64,000 nt of DNA from NCBI RefSeq assembly GCF_900116645.1, contig NZ_FPBO01000016.1, positions 62,001 to 126,000 on the forward strand, given 5' to 3'. The DNA comes from Pseudoduganella namucuonensis. GTDB taxonomy: Bacteria > Pseudomonadota > Gammaproteobacteria > Burkholderiales > Burkholderiaceae_D. Of this stretch, positions 7,894 through 16,218 are shown piece after piece. The notes below the pieces were generated by a model. The model worked only from the letters and a program-made list of their open reading frames with translations, was not told the DNA's origin and did not search any database. Within the stretch, counting starts at the first letter, position 1. Each line of letters starts with the position of its first letter. The position numbers and the translations under genes are program-made.

Positions 7894-10800
7894 ACCAGCA
7901 CCCGCTCGATGCCGCCGTTGTTGGCTTTCTCGACGTAGGCCGGCAGCCAGTTCTCGCCCAGCAGGTGCTTGGCGATCTCGACGACGATGTAGTCGGCCGT
8001 GGTGCCGGCGTCCTCGCTGTAGCGCGTGACGCCGCCCAGGCAGGCCGGGCAGCTGGTCAGCACCTTGACCTCGCCGGTGAAGCCGTCGGCGCGCAGCTTG
8101 TCCGCGCCCTTGACCATCTCCTCTTCCTTGCGGAAGCGCACCTGCGTCGAAATGTCGGGACGCGAGGCCATCAGGGTGCCGGAATCGCCGCAGCAACGGT
8201 CGTTCTTCTCGATCTTGGTGCTATCCACCGTCGTGATCAGGCCGTTCACCGTTTTCAGCGGGTCCTGCATCTTCATCGGCGTGTGGCAAGGGTCGTGGTA
8301 CATGTAGCGGGTACCGTTGACGCCTTCCAGCTTGACGCCCTTCTCCAGCAGGTATTCATGGATGTCCATGATGCGGCAGCCGGGGAAGATCTTGTCGAAC
8401 TCGTAGGTCGCCAGCTGGTCGTAGCAGGTGCCGCAGGAGACCAGCACCGTCTTGATGTCCAGATAGTTCAGCGTGTTGGCCATGCGGTGGAACAGCACGC
8501 GGTTGTCCGTCATCATCTTGTCGGCCTTGTCGAACTGGCCGGCGCCGCGCTGCGGATAGCCGCAGCACAGGTAGCCCGGCGGCAGCACGGTCTGCACGCC
8601 CACTTCCCACAGCATGGCCTGCGTGGCCAGGCCCACCTGCGAGAACAGGCGCTCCGAGCCGCAGCCGGGGAAGTAGAACACCGCTTCCGTGTCGGCCGTG
8701 GTGGCCTTCGGATTGCGGATGATCGGGATGACCTTGTCGTCCTCGATGTCCAGCAGCGCGCGCGCGGTCTTCTTCGGCAGGTTGCCCGGCATCTTCTTGT
8801 TGATGAAGTGGATCACCTGCTCGCGGATGGCCGGCTTGCCCAGCGACGGCGGCGGCGCCTTGGTCTGCTTCTTGGCGAACTTCTTCAACACGTCGTTGCC
8901 CAGGCGCTGCGCCTTGTAGGCCACGTTCTTCATCACCGCGCGGGTGGCGTTGATGGTCATCGGGTCGGTCGCGTTCAGGAAGAACATGGCCGCCGCCGTG
9001 CCGGGGTTGAAGGACTTCTTGTCCATCTTGCGCAGCAGGTTGCGCATGTTCATCGACACGTCGCCGAAGTCGATGTTGACCGGGCACGGCGTCAGGCACT
9101 TGTGGCACAGGGTGCAGTGGTCGGCCACGTCCTCGAACTCTTCCCAGTGCTTGATGGAGATGCCGCGCCGGGTCTGCTCCTCGTACAGGAAGGCCTCGAT
9201 CAGCGACGAGGTCGCCAGGATCTTGTCGCGCGGCGAGTACAGCAGGTTGGCGCGCGGCACGTGGGTCGAGCACACGGGCTTGCACTTGCCGCAGCGCAGG
9301 CAGTCCTTGACGCTGTTGGCGATGGCGCCGATGTCGCTCTGCTGCATGATCAGCGACTCGTGGCCCATCAGGCCGAACGACGGCGTGTAGGCGTTGGACA
9401 GGTCGGCGTCCATGCCGGGCAGGTTCAGCAGCTTGCCCTTGTTGAAACGGCCTTCCGGGTCGATGCGCTTCTTGTATTCGCGGAACGAGCCGATCTCGTC
9501 CTCGGTGAGGAATTCCAGCTTGGTGATGCCGATGCCGTGCTCGCCCGAAATCACGCCGTCCAGCGAACGGGCCAGGGCCATGATGCGCGCCACGGCCTTG
9601 TGCGCCAGTTGCAGCATCTCGTAGTGGTCCGAGTTCACCGGCAGATTGGTGTGCACGTTGCCGTCGCCGGCGTGCATGTGCAGCGCCACGAACACGCGGC
9701 CGCGCAGCACGCGCTTGTGGATCGCGGCGGCCTCGTCCAGGATCAGCTTGTAGGCCGCGCCGCTGAAGATGTGGCGCAGCTGGGCGCGGATTTCCTGCTT
9801 CCAGCTGATGCGCACGGTGCGGTCCTGCACCACGTCGAACAGGGTGGCGTCGGGCTGGCGCGCGAGGCGCGCGTCGAAGGCCGCGTCCAGCGATTCCAGG
9901 CCGAGCGCGCGCAGTTGCTCGCGCAGCGAGGCCAGCGGGGTGTCCAGCTGCGCCAGCGTGACCTTCCAGCGTTCCTGCACCAGGTCCAGCAGCGCCAGCG
10001 CCTGTTGCGCGCGGTCGCCCAGCATCTCGGCGTCGCCGACCTTGTCGTCGGAGGCGTCGTCGCTCTTGCCGATCGGCAGGTTGCCGGCGGCGAAGAACTC
10101 GCGCAGCTCGGCCGCCAGCTGCAGCTTGTTGGTGATCGACAGCTCGACGTTGATGCGCTCGATGCCGTCGGTGTACTCGCCCATGCGGTTGAGCGGAATC
10201 ACCACGTCCTCGTTGATCTTGAAGGCGTTGGTGTGCTTGGCGATGGCGGCCGTGCGGGCGCGGTCCAGCCAGAACTTCTTGCGCGCCTCCGGGCTCACGG
10301 CCACGAAGCCCTCGCCCACGCGGGTGTTGGCGATGCGCACCACCTCCGAGGCGGCCAAGGCCACCGCGTCCTCGTCGTCGCCGACGATGTCGCCGAACAG
10401 CGCCATCTTCGGCAGCACGCCGCGTTTCGACTTGGTGGCGTAGCCGACCGCGCGCAGGTAGCGCTCGTCCAGGTGCTCCAGGCCGGCCAGGCGCAGCGTG
10501 GCGAACTGCTCGCCCTTGGCGGGCAGGCCGTCCAGGTAATCCTTGATCTCGACGATCGACGGGATCGCGTCGCGGGCCTGGCCGAAGAACTCCAGGCAGA
10601 CGGTGCGCGCGTGCTTGGGCATCTTGTGCAGGATCCAGCGCGAGGACGTGATCAGGCCGTCGCAGCCCTCCTTCTGGATGCCGGGCAGGCCGGCCAGGAA
10701 CTTGTCGGTGACGTCCTTGCCCAGGCCTTCCTTGCGGAACACGCGGCCGGCGATCTCCAGGATCTCGGTCTTGAACGGCTCGCCTTTCGACTCGCCGCGC

Positions 10801-11891
10801 GCGTTCGGGTGGGTCCACTCGAGCTTGAAGCGGGCCAGCGGGGTGTCGTGAATCTTGCCCAGGTTGTGGTCCAGGCGGGTCACTTCCAGCCAGTCGCCGT
10901 TCGGGTCGACCATCTTCCACGAGGCCAGGTTGTCCAGCGCGGTGCCCCACAGCACGGCCTTCTTGCCGCCCGCGTTCATCGCGATGTTGCCGCCGATGCA
11001 GGAGGCGTGCGCCGAGGTCGGGTCGACCGCGAACACGAAGCCGGCCTTCTCGGCCGCTTCCGACACCTTGTTCGTGATGACGCCGGCGCCGGTGTAGATG
11101 GTCGCGTATTCGCGGTCCACGCCGGGCAGGGTCTTCATCTCGACCGGGCCCATGTTGAGCAGCTTTTCCGTGTTGATGACGGCCGACAGCGGCGTCAGCG
11201 GAATGGCGCCGCCGGTGTAGCCGGTGCCGCCGCCGCGCGGGATGATGGTCAGCCCGAGCTCGATGCAGCCCTTGACCAGGCCGGCCATCTCGTCCTCGCT
11301 ATCGGGCGTCAGCACCACGAACGGGTACTCGACGCGCCAGTCGGTGGCGTCGGTCACGTGCGAGATGCGCTTCATGCCGTCGAAGCAGACGTTGTGCTTT
11401 TCCGTGTAGCGGCCCAGCACCTTGGTGGTGCGCTTGCGCAGGTCGTACATCTGGCGGAACTCGGCGCCGAAGTCGGCCACGGCCTGGTTGGCCGCCTTCA
11501 GCAGCTTTTCCACGTTCTCGCTGCGGGCCTGGTCGCCGCCGGCGTCCACCGCCAGGCGACGCTTGTCCACCTCGTGCAGGCGGTGGTGCAGGGCGTCGAT
11601 CAGCTCCTGGCGGCGCTTGGGATTGTCCAGCAGGTCGTCCTGCAGGTAGGGATTGCGGCGCACGGCCCAGATATCGCCCAGCACCTCGTACAGCATGCGC
11701 GCGGAACGGCCGGTCTGGCGCGCGGCGCGCAGCTCGTCGAGCAGGCGCCAGGACTCCTCCCCCAACAGCCGGATGACGATCTCGCGATCGGAAAACGACG
11801 TGTAGTTGTAAGGGATTTCGCGCAGCCGGGTGGGCGCGGGACCGTTGGGCGACTCGGCGAGCAATGCTTGGATTTGTGCTGGGGCATTCAT
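7890..11891 (-). CDS. Giant FAD/Fe-S dehydrogenase (DUF3683, GlcD/GlcF-like fusion)
   Basis: A 1333-residue protein that combines in one chain what glycolate or D-lactate oxidases carry on separate subunits. In order: an N-terminal DUF3683-type region (about 1-60); an FAD-binding PCMH domain with PRGGGTGYTGGAIPL (about residue 221); an FAD-oxidase C-terminal region (to about 800); two 4Fe-4S clusters in CLRCGKCKPVC (about 865) and CTLCHKCLTPCP (about 925); and two cysteine-rich CCG domains (FPGCGSERL about 1074, CCGYPQ about 1108, DPCHTP about 1199, CCGDSGT about 1234). It probably oxidises a 2-hydroxy acid and passes electrons to quinone. The exact substrate cannot be read from the sequence. 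Confidence 0.9.
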   Translation of the reverse strand: MNAPAQIQALLAESPNGPAPTRLREIPYNYTSFSDREIVIRLLGEESWRLLDELRAARQTGRSARMLYEVLGDIWAVRRNPYLQDDLLDNPKRRQELIDALHHRLHEVDKRRLAVDAGGDQARSENVEKLLKAANQAVADFGAEFRQMYDLRKRTTKVLGRYTEKHNVCFDGMKRISHVTDATDWRVEYPFVVLTPDSEDEMAGLVKGCIELGLTIIPRGGGTGYTGGAIPLTPLSAVINTEKLLNMGPVEMKTLPGVDREYATIYTGAGVITNKVSEAAEKAGFVFAVDPTSAHASCIGGNIAMNAGGKKAVLWGTALDNLASWKMVDPNGDWLEVTRLDHNLGKIHDTPLARFKLEWTHPNARGESKGEPFKTEILEIAGRVFRKEGLGKDVTDKFLAGLPGIQKEGCDGLITSSRWILHKMPKHARTVCLEFFGQARDAIPSIVEIKDYLDGLPAKGEQFATLRLAGLEHLDERYLRAVGYATKSKRGVLPKMALFGDIVGDDEDAVALAASEVVRIANTRVGEGFVAVSPEARKKFWLDRARTAAIAKHTNAFKINEDVVIPLNRMGEYTDGIERINVELSITNKLQLAAELREFFAAGNLPIGKSDDASDDKVGDAEMLGDRAQQALALLDLVQERWKVTLAQLDTPLASLREQLRALGLESLDAAFDARLARQPDATLFDVVQDRTVRISWKQEIRAQLRHIFSGAAYKLILDEAAAIHKRVLRGRVFVALHMHAGDGNVHTNLPVNSDHYEMLQLAHKAVARIMALARSLDGVISGEHGIGITKLEFLTEDEIGSFREYKKRIDPEGRFNKGKLLNLPGMDADLSNAYTPSFGLMGHESLIMQQSDIGAIANSVKDCLRCGKCKPVCSTHVPRANLLYSPRDKILATSSLIEAFLYEEQTRRGISIKHWEEFEDVADHCTLCHKCLTPCPVNIDFGDVSMNMRNLLRKMDKKSFNPGTAAAMFFLNATDPMTINATRAVMKNVAYKAQRLGNDVLKKFAKKQTKAPPPSLGKPAIREQVIHFINKKMPGNLPKKTARALLDIEDDKVIPIIRNPKATTADTEAVFYFPGCGSERLFSQVGLATQAMLWEVGVQTVLPPGYLCCGYPQRGAGQFDKADKMMTDNRVLFHRMANTLNYLDIKTVLVSCGTCYDQLATYEFDKIFPGCRIMDIHEYLLEKGVKLEGVNGTRYMYHDPCHTPMKMQDPLKTVNGLITTVDSTKIEKNDRCCGDSGTLMASRPDISTQVRFRKEEEMVKGADKLRADGFTGEVKVLTSCPACLGGVTRYSEDAGTTADYIVVEIAKHLLGENWLPAYVEKANNGGIERVLV

Positions 11892-12004
11892 GGTTTGAGG
11901 GACTGCGGACTGACCATAAGGATGAACATTCTATCTTATTGCGCCGCACCACGTCCCATTAGCCTTCGGCGCCGCAAGGTTGCGCGAGGGGCCGGGCGCC
12001 GAAA

Positions 12005-12034
12005 TTTATACGAAAAACGGCAACTTCCTAGCAA
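12005..12034 (-). promoter_or_regulatory. Putative sigma-70 promoter for the FAD/Fe-S dehydrogenase
   Basis: On the minus strand TTGCTA (12034 to 12029) is followed after 18 bp by TATAAA (12010 to 12005). Transcription would start near 11998, leaving a leader of about 100 bases. A 9-bp inverted repeat (11965-11973 with 11995-12003) overlaps the predicted start region. Confidence 0.5.
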
Positions 12035-12109
12035 TTTAATACCAATGGTGGCCATCCAGCCGTTTTTCCTTTGCCATTTGCGCCCCCAAGCAAAATAGCC
12101 CGACGACGC

Positions 12110-12601
12110 TCAGCCCAGCACGCGCGCGATGCTTTTCCAGACGCCGTCCGGCACATACAGCAACAAAGTGGTCATCGTCAGGTAGCGCGCCAGCTTGCCG
12201 ACAGCCATGTAGGCGATGCAGGGCCAGAACGGCAGCTTGAGCCAGCCGCCCAGCGTGCACAGGGGGTCGCCGATGCCCGGCACCCAGGACAGCAGCATGG
12301 TTTTCGCGCCGTAGCGCGCCAGCCACGCGAACCAGCGGCTCTCGCGCTCCTTGGCGAAAGCCACCTTGGCGCGGTAGCCCAGCCAGTAGTCGACCGCGCC
12401 GCCCAGCGTGTTGCCGCAGGTGGCGACCGCGATCGCCGGCCAGAACAGCGCCCCGTTGGCCTTGATGGTGGCGAACACGACGGGCTCCGAGCCCAGCGGC
12501 ACGAGGGTGGCGGACACGAAGCTGATGAGGAAAACCGAGGTCAGCCCGACTTCCGGCGCTGCCAGCAGGTCCAGCAGCCAGCGGATGGTGGATTCGATCA
12601 T
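12110..12601 (-). CDS. YqaA-type small DedA/VTT membrane protein
   Basis: A 163-residue membrane protein of the YqaA type, related to DedA/SNARE-associated (VTT) proteins. Several hydrophobic segments are visible (GLTSVFLISFVSATLVPLGS, GALFWPAIAVATCGNTLGGA, the LSWVPGIGDPLCTLGGWL re-entrant-like motif, and a C-terminal segment). DedA relatives are lipid scramblases or flippases; the function of YqaA itself is not known. The start MIESTIRW at 12601 has no clear ribosome-binding site. A perfect -10 box ends 7 bases upstream of the ATG, so the mRNA may be leaderless. The gene is divergent from ilvA. Confidence 0.85.
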   Translation of the reverse strand: MIESTIRWLLDLLAAPEVGLTSVFLISFVSATLVPLGSEPVVFATIKANGALFWPAIAVATCGNTLGGAVDYWLGYRAKVAFAKERESRWFAWLARYGAKTMLLSWVPGIGDPLCTLGGWLKLPFWPCIAYMAVGKLARYLTMTTLLLYVPDGVWKSIARVLG

Positions 12602-12606
12602 TCGTC

Positions 12607-12616
12607 CATTATAATG
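12607..12616. promoter_or_regulatory. Symmetrical -10 element between yqaA-like gene and ilvA
   Basis: The ten bases CATTATAATG are their own inverse complement, so a perfect TATAAT is present on both strands (12610-12615 on plus, 12613-12608 on minus). On the minus strand it would start transcription at about 12601, the first base of the yqaA-like ATG. On the plus strand it could serve ilvA with a leader of about 160 bases. No good -35 box is visible for either direction. Confidence 0.4.
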
Positions 12617-12782
12617 AAAGCGCATACCGCACGAGGTACCGCAGGGATAACCCATGCGGCGCCCGCTCAATCCCGCGCCACCCGCGCGGACGAAGGTTCG
12701 CAGCCCCATCGCGGTTACCCGCCGTTGAGAGCATGTCCTTGCAGCGCTTATCAGAGCCATCGGCCCCACTACATCGCAGACT

Positions 12783-14318
12783 ATGACTATCGACTACCTG
12801 AAGAAGATCCTGACCGCCCGCGTCTATGACGTGGCCCACGAGACGCCACTCGAGCTGGCGCCGACCTTGTCGCAGCGCTACCAGAACCGAATTTACTTCA
12901 AGCGCGAAGACATGCAGGACGTGTTCAGCTTCAAGATTCGCGGCGCCTACAACAAGATGGCGCACCTGAGCGAGGCGCAGCTGAAGCGCGGCGTCATTTG
13001 CGCGTCGGCGGGCAACCACGCACAGGGTCTGGCCTTCTCCGCGGCGAAACTGGGCGTGCGCGCCACCATCGTGATGCCCACCACCACCCCGCAATTGAAG
13101 GTGGATTCGGTGCGCGCGCGCGGCGGCGCCAACGTGGAGGTGGTGCTGCACGGCGAGTCGTACACGGACGCCTACAACCACGCGCTGACGCTGGAAAAAG
13201 AGCAGAAGCTGACCTTCGTGCACCCCTTCGACGATCCGGACGTGATCGCCGGCCAGGGCACCATCGGCATGGAGATCCTGCGCCAGCACTCCGGCCCCAT
13301 CCACGCCATCTTCGTGCCGATCGGCGGCGGCGGCCTGATCGCCGGCGTGGCGGCCTACGTCAAGCAGGTGCGCCCGGACATCAAGATCATCGGCGTGCAC
13401 ACCTTCGACTCCGACGCCATGGGCCGCAGCCTGAAGGCGGGCGAGCGCGTGACCCTGGCCGACGTCGGCCTGTTCGCCGACGGCACCGCCGTGCGCCTGG
13501 CCGGCGAGGAGACCTTCCGCCTGGCGCAGATGTACGTGGACGAGATCATCATCGTCGACACCGACGCCATCTGCGCCGCCATCAAGGACGTGTTCACCGA
13601 TACCCGCAGCATCCTGGAGCCGTCCGGCGCGCTGTCGATCGCCGGCGCCAAGGCCTATGTGGAGCGGGCCGAGCTGACCAAGGAGCCGATCAAGAACGAA
13701 ACGCTGATCACCATCGCCAGCGGCGCCAACATGAACTTCGACCGGCTGCGTTTCGTGGCCGAGCGCGCCGAGCTGGGCGAATCGCGCGAGGCGGTGTTCG
13801 CCGTCACGCTGCCCGAGCAGCGCGGCAGCTTCAAGCGCTTCTGCTCGCTGATCGGGCCGCGCAATGTCACCGAGTTCAACTACCGCATCAGCGACGAGCA
13901 GGACGCGCACGTGTTCGTGGGCGTGCAGATCTCGGACCGCGGCGAATCGGGCGCGCTGGCGCGCAACTTCGAGGCCAACGACTTCAAGACGCTGGACTTG
14001 ACGCACGACGAGCTGGCCAAGTCCCACCTGCGCCACCTGGTGGGCGGCAAGAGCGCGCTGGCCAAGGACGAGCTGCTGTACCGCTTCGAGTTCCCCGAGC
14101 GTCCGGGCGCGCTGATGCGCTTCCTGGATTCGATGGCGCCGAACTGGAACATCTCGCTGTGCCACTACCGCTCGCAGGGCGGCGACGTGGGCCGCATCCT
14201 GATCGGCCTGCAGGTGCCGCAGGAAGAGATGGACGCCTTCGCCGGCTTCCTCGCCACCCTGGGCTACCGCTACTGGGACGAGACGCAGAACCCGGTCTAC
14301 AAGCTGTTCCTGGGTTAA
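12783..14318 (+). CDS. ilvA: Threonine ammonia-lyase, biosynthetic
   Basis: IlvA deaminates threonine to 2-oxobutanoate, the first committed step to isoleucine. The 511-residue protein is full length. The PLP lysine is K51 in FSFKIRGAYNKM, the phosphate-binding glycine loop is PIGGGGLIAG (about 180-190), and two ACT-like regulatory domains occupy about residues 330-511, the arrangement of the isoleucine-inhibited biosynthetic enzyme. The start MTIDYLKKIL is the first ATG of the frame. The gene stands alone on the plus strand, divergent from a membrane protein gene and upstream of queF. Confidence 0.95.
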   Translation: MTIDYLKKILTARVYDVAHETPLELAPTLSQRYQNRIYFKREDMQDVFSFKIRGAYNKMAHLSEAQLKRGVICASAGNHAQGLAFSAAKLGVRATIVMPTTTPQLKVDSVRARGGANVEVVLHGESYTDAYNHALTLEKEQKLTFVHPFDDPDVIAGQGTIGMEILRQHSGPIHAIFVPIGGGGLIAGVAAYVKQVRPDIKIIGVHTFDSDAMGRSLKAGERVTLADVGLFADGTAVRLAGEETFRLAQMYVDEIIIVDTDAICAAIKDVFTDTRSILEPSGALSIAGAKAYVERAELTKEPIKNETLITIASGANMNFDRLRFVAERAELGESREAVFAVTLPEQRGSFKRFCSLIGPRNVTEFNYRISDEQDAHVFVGVQISDRGESGALARNFEANDFKTLDLTHDELAKSHLRHLVGGKSALAKDELLYRFEFPERPGALMRFLDSMAPNWNISLCHYRSQGGDVGRILIGLQVPQEEMDAFAGFLATLGYRYWDETQNPVYKLFLG

Positions 14319-14334
14319 TCCGCGCCGCCACTCG

Positions 14335-14399
14335 GGGGACAGACCCGCGACCGGCGCCGCCGACAGGATGGCGGTGTGTGGCGCGGATGGTCTGTCCCC
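14335..14399. repeat. Inverted repeat GGGGACAGACC ... GGTCTGTCCCC
   Basis: Two perfect 11-bp arms (14335-14345 and 14389-14399) flank 43 bp of GC-rich sequence between ilvA and queF. Similar GGGGACAGACC/GGTCTGTCCCC motifs are, from memory, frequent between genes in Oxalobacteraceae genomes and behave like dispersed repeats. Only one copy is visible here. There is no T-run typical of a terminator. Confidence 0.6.
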
Positions 14400-14487
14400 G
14401 GTTTCACGCCAACCATGCGCGGACACATATGCCGGCGGGACGCATTTGCGCTACCATGCGTCCTTCGCCCCACGCTTCGATGCCGCC

Positions 14488-15321
14488 ATGACCAATACCG
14501 CCGACCTGTCCCCGCTGGGCAAGAATTCCGCCTACCGCACCGATTACGCGCCGGAACTGCTGTTCCCCATCCCGCGCCAGGGTAAGCGCGACGAATTGGG
14601 CCTGACCGGCACCCTGCCCTTCTTCGGCGTGGACATCTGGAACGCCTACGAGCTGTCCTGGCTGAACATGCGCGGCAAGCCGCAGATCGCCGTGGCGCGC
14701 GTCACCGTGCCGGCCGATTCACCCAACATCGTCGAATCGAAATCGTTCAAGCTCTACCTGAACTCCTTCAACCAGACCCGCCTGGCCAACGCGGACGCGC
14801 TGAAATCGCTGCTGATCCAGGACCTGTCGGCCGCCGTCGGCGCCAATGTGCACGTGGCCATCACCCCGCAGGAGGAATTCGGCACGCTGGCGATGGGCGA
14901 GCTGGACGGCCTGCTGCTGGACCGCCTGGACATCGAGGTCGACAGCTACGCGCCGCAGCCGCACATCCTGAAGGCCAATCTCGACGACCTGCCGGTGCAG
15001 GAGACCTTCGTCTCGCACCTGCTGAAGTCGAACTGCCTGGTCACCGGCCAGCCGGACTGGGGCAGCGTGCAGATCCATTACGCCGGCCCGCAGATCGACC
15101 AGGAAAGCCTGCTGAAATACCTGATCGGTTTCCGCGAGCACAACGAATTCCACGAGCAGTGCGTGGAGCGCATCTTCGTCGACATCCTGCGCCAGTGCCA
15201 GCCGCAGCAACTGTCCGTCTACGCGCGCTACACGCGCCGCGGCGGGCTGGACATCAATCCATGGCGCAGCAACTACAGCACCGGGCAAAAGCCGTCCAAC
15301 CTGCGCAACGCGCGCCAGTGA
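14488..15321 (+). CDS. queF: NADPH-dependent 7-cyano-7-deazaguanine reductase QueF
   Basis: QueF reduces preQ0 to preQ1 in queuosine biosynthesis, the only known enzymatic nitrile-to-amine reduction. The 277-residue protein has the length of the two-domain (E. coli type) enzyme. The QueF motif ESKSFKLYLNSFNQT starts near residue 83, and the catalytic cysteine is in KSNCLVTGQPDWGS (about residue 183). The start MTNTADLSPLG at 14488 fits family N-termini; the open frame extends upstream through the inverted repeat but is not protein-like there. No strong ribosome-binding site is seen. Confidence 0.94.
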   Translation: MTNTADLSPLGKNSAYRTDYAPELLFPIPRQGKRDELGLTGTLPFFGVDIWNAYELSWLNMRGKPQIAVARVTVPADSPNIVESKSFKLYLNSFNQTRLANADALKSLLIQDLSAAVGANVHVAITPQEEFGTLAMGELDGLLLDRLDIEVDSYAPQPHILKANLDDLPVQETFVSHLLKSNCLVTGQPDWGSVQIHYAGPQIDQESLLKYLIGFREHNEFHEQCVERIFVDILRQCQPQQLSVYARYTRRGGLDINPWRSNYSTGQKPSNLRNARQ

Positions 15322-15701
15322 TGCTCGGCGGCAACTGGGGTTTTCCTTCCTCCCGCGTTGCGCGGCGCAAACGTGTATCACCCGCCCGTTTTTTGTCTTA
15401 CAATGAATCAATAACTGTTGCAGATTTCGAAGCTGCTGCCGTTAACCTTTTTAGACGTTGAAAAATTGGCGAAACTGCATTCTCTCAGGTAAATATCTGG
15501 CGTTTACCCTGAAAAGTGCGTGCGGCGAGCTTTTACCCCTGCCAGTGTGAATTTAACAACGTCACGATCCCGTCAAGCCGGAACGTGACGGATTGTGGAG
15601 CCAGCCTTGGCGCAAGCGAATTCATGTTACACGGCGAAAAAACAAGCCTATAATTCTGCTCGCAAGCCACCTTTGTGCGCCGCACCATTCCACGTCGCGT
15701 T
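15322..15701. other. Gene-free 380-bp spacer between queF and ptsN
   Basis: The spacer is clearly less GC-rich than its neighbours. It holds a good promoter for ptsN (15627-15654), a hairpin with 7-bp arms (15560-15566 and 15584-15590), and an additional -10-like TACAAT at 15399-15404 that points into an AT-rich stretch. I see no convincing open reading frame on either strand and no known riboswitch. A small RNA in 15405-15600 is possible but not supported by a terminator. Confidence 0.5.
15627..15654 (+). promoter_or_regulatory. Sigma-70 promoter for ptsN-hprK-rapZ
   Basis: TTACAC (15627-15632) and a perfect TATAAT (15649-15654) are separated by 16 bp, placing the transcript start near 15661, about 40 bp before the ptsN ATG. 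This gives the ptsN group its own promoter. In many relatives ptsN is instead transcribed through from rpoN-hpf. Confidence 0.65.
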
Positions 15702-16184
15702 ATGAATAACCTGAGCAAAATCCTATCCCTCGAAAACGTCCAGCTGGATCTAGAAGTCTCCAGTAAAAAACGTGCTTTCGAGCAAGCCGGCCTGATCTTC
15801 GAGAACAACTGCGGCATCGCCCGCTCCACCGTGTCGGACAACCTGTTCGCGCGCGAGCGCCTGGGCTCCACCGGGCTGGGGCACGGCGTCGCGGTCCCGC
15901 ACGGGCGCATCAAGGGCATGAAAAGCCTGAAGTCGCCGCTGGCGGCCTTCGTGCGCCTGGCCGAGCCCATCCCGTTCGAGTCGCCGGACGGCAAGCCGGT
16001 CAGCCTGCTGTTCTTCCTGCTGATCCCGGACCACGTGACGCAGCAGCACCTGGAAATCCTGTCCGAGATCGCGGAAATGTTCTCGGACGACGCCTTCCGC
16101 GCGGCCCTGCTGGCCGATCCGGATCCGCAATCGGTACATTCCCGTATCGTCAATTGGCAACCCAGCTTGCAAGCCGCGGGTTAA
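15702..16184 (+). CDS. ptsN: PTS IIA-like nitrogen-regulatory protein PtsN (EIIA-Ntr)
   Basis: A 160-residue EIIA-Ntr protein that receives phosphate from NPr/HPr and adjusts potassium, nitrogen and carbon metabolism by protein contacts. The phosphorylated histidine is H67 in GLGHGVAVPHGRI. The protein starts MNNLSKILSLENVQLDLEVSSK; the ATG at 15702 is preferred over an upstream in-frame ATG that would add a basic, non-conserved extension. It is followed by hprK after 34 bp. In many betaproteobacteria it lies directly after rpoN-hpf; here those genes are 6 kb away and on the opposite strand. Confidence 0.94.
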   Translation: MNNLSKILSLENVQLDLEVSSKKRAFEQAGLIFENNCGIARSTVSDNLFARERLGSTGLGHGVAVPHGRIKGMKSLKSPLAAFVRLAEPIPFESPDGKPVSLLFFLLIPDHVTQQHLEILSEIAEMFSDDAFRAALLADPDPQSVHSRIVNWQPSLQAAG

Positions 16185-16218
16185 ACTACGGACTTTCCCG
16201 TCCTAAACAACCACGCCC

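Noticed and set aside
7965..12098. A 1377-codon open frame on the plus strand
   Set aside because: It is antisense to the FAD/Fe-S dehydrogenase. High GC leaves the opposite strand open; its translation is Val/Gln/Arg/His-rich repeats without any domain.
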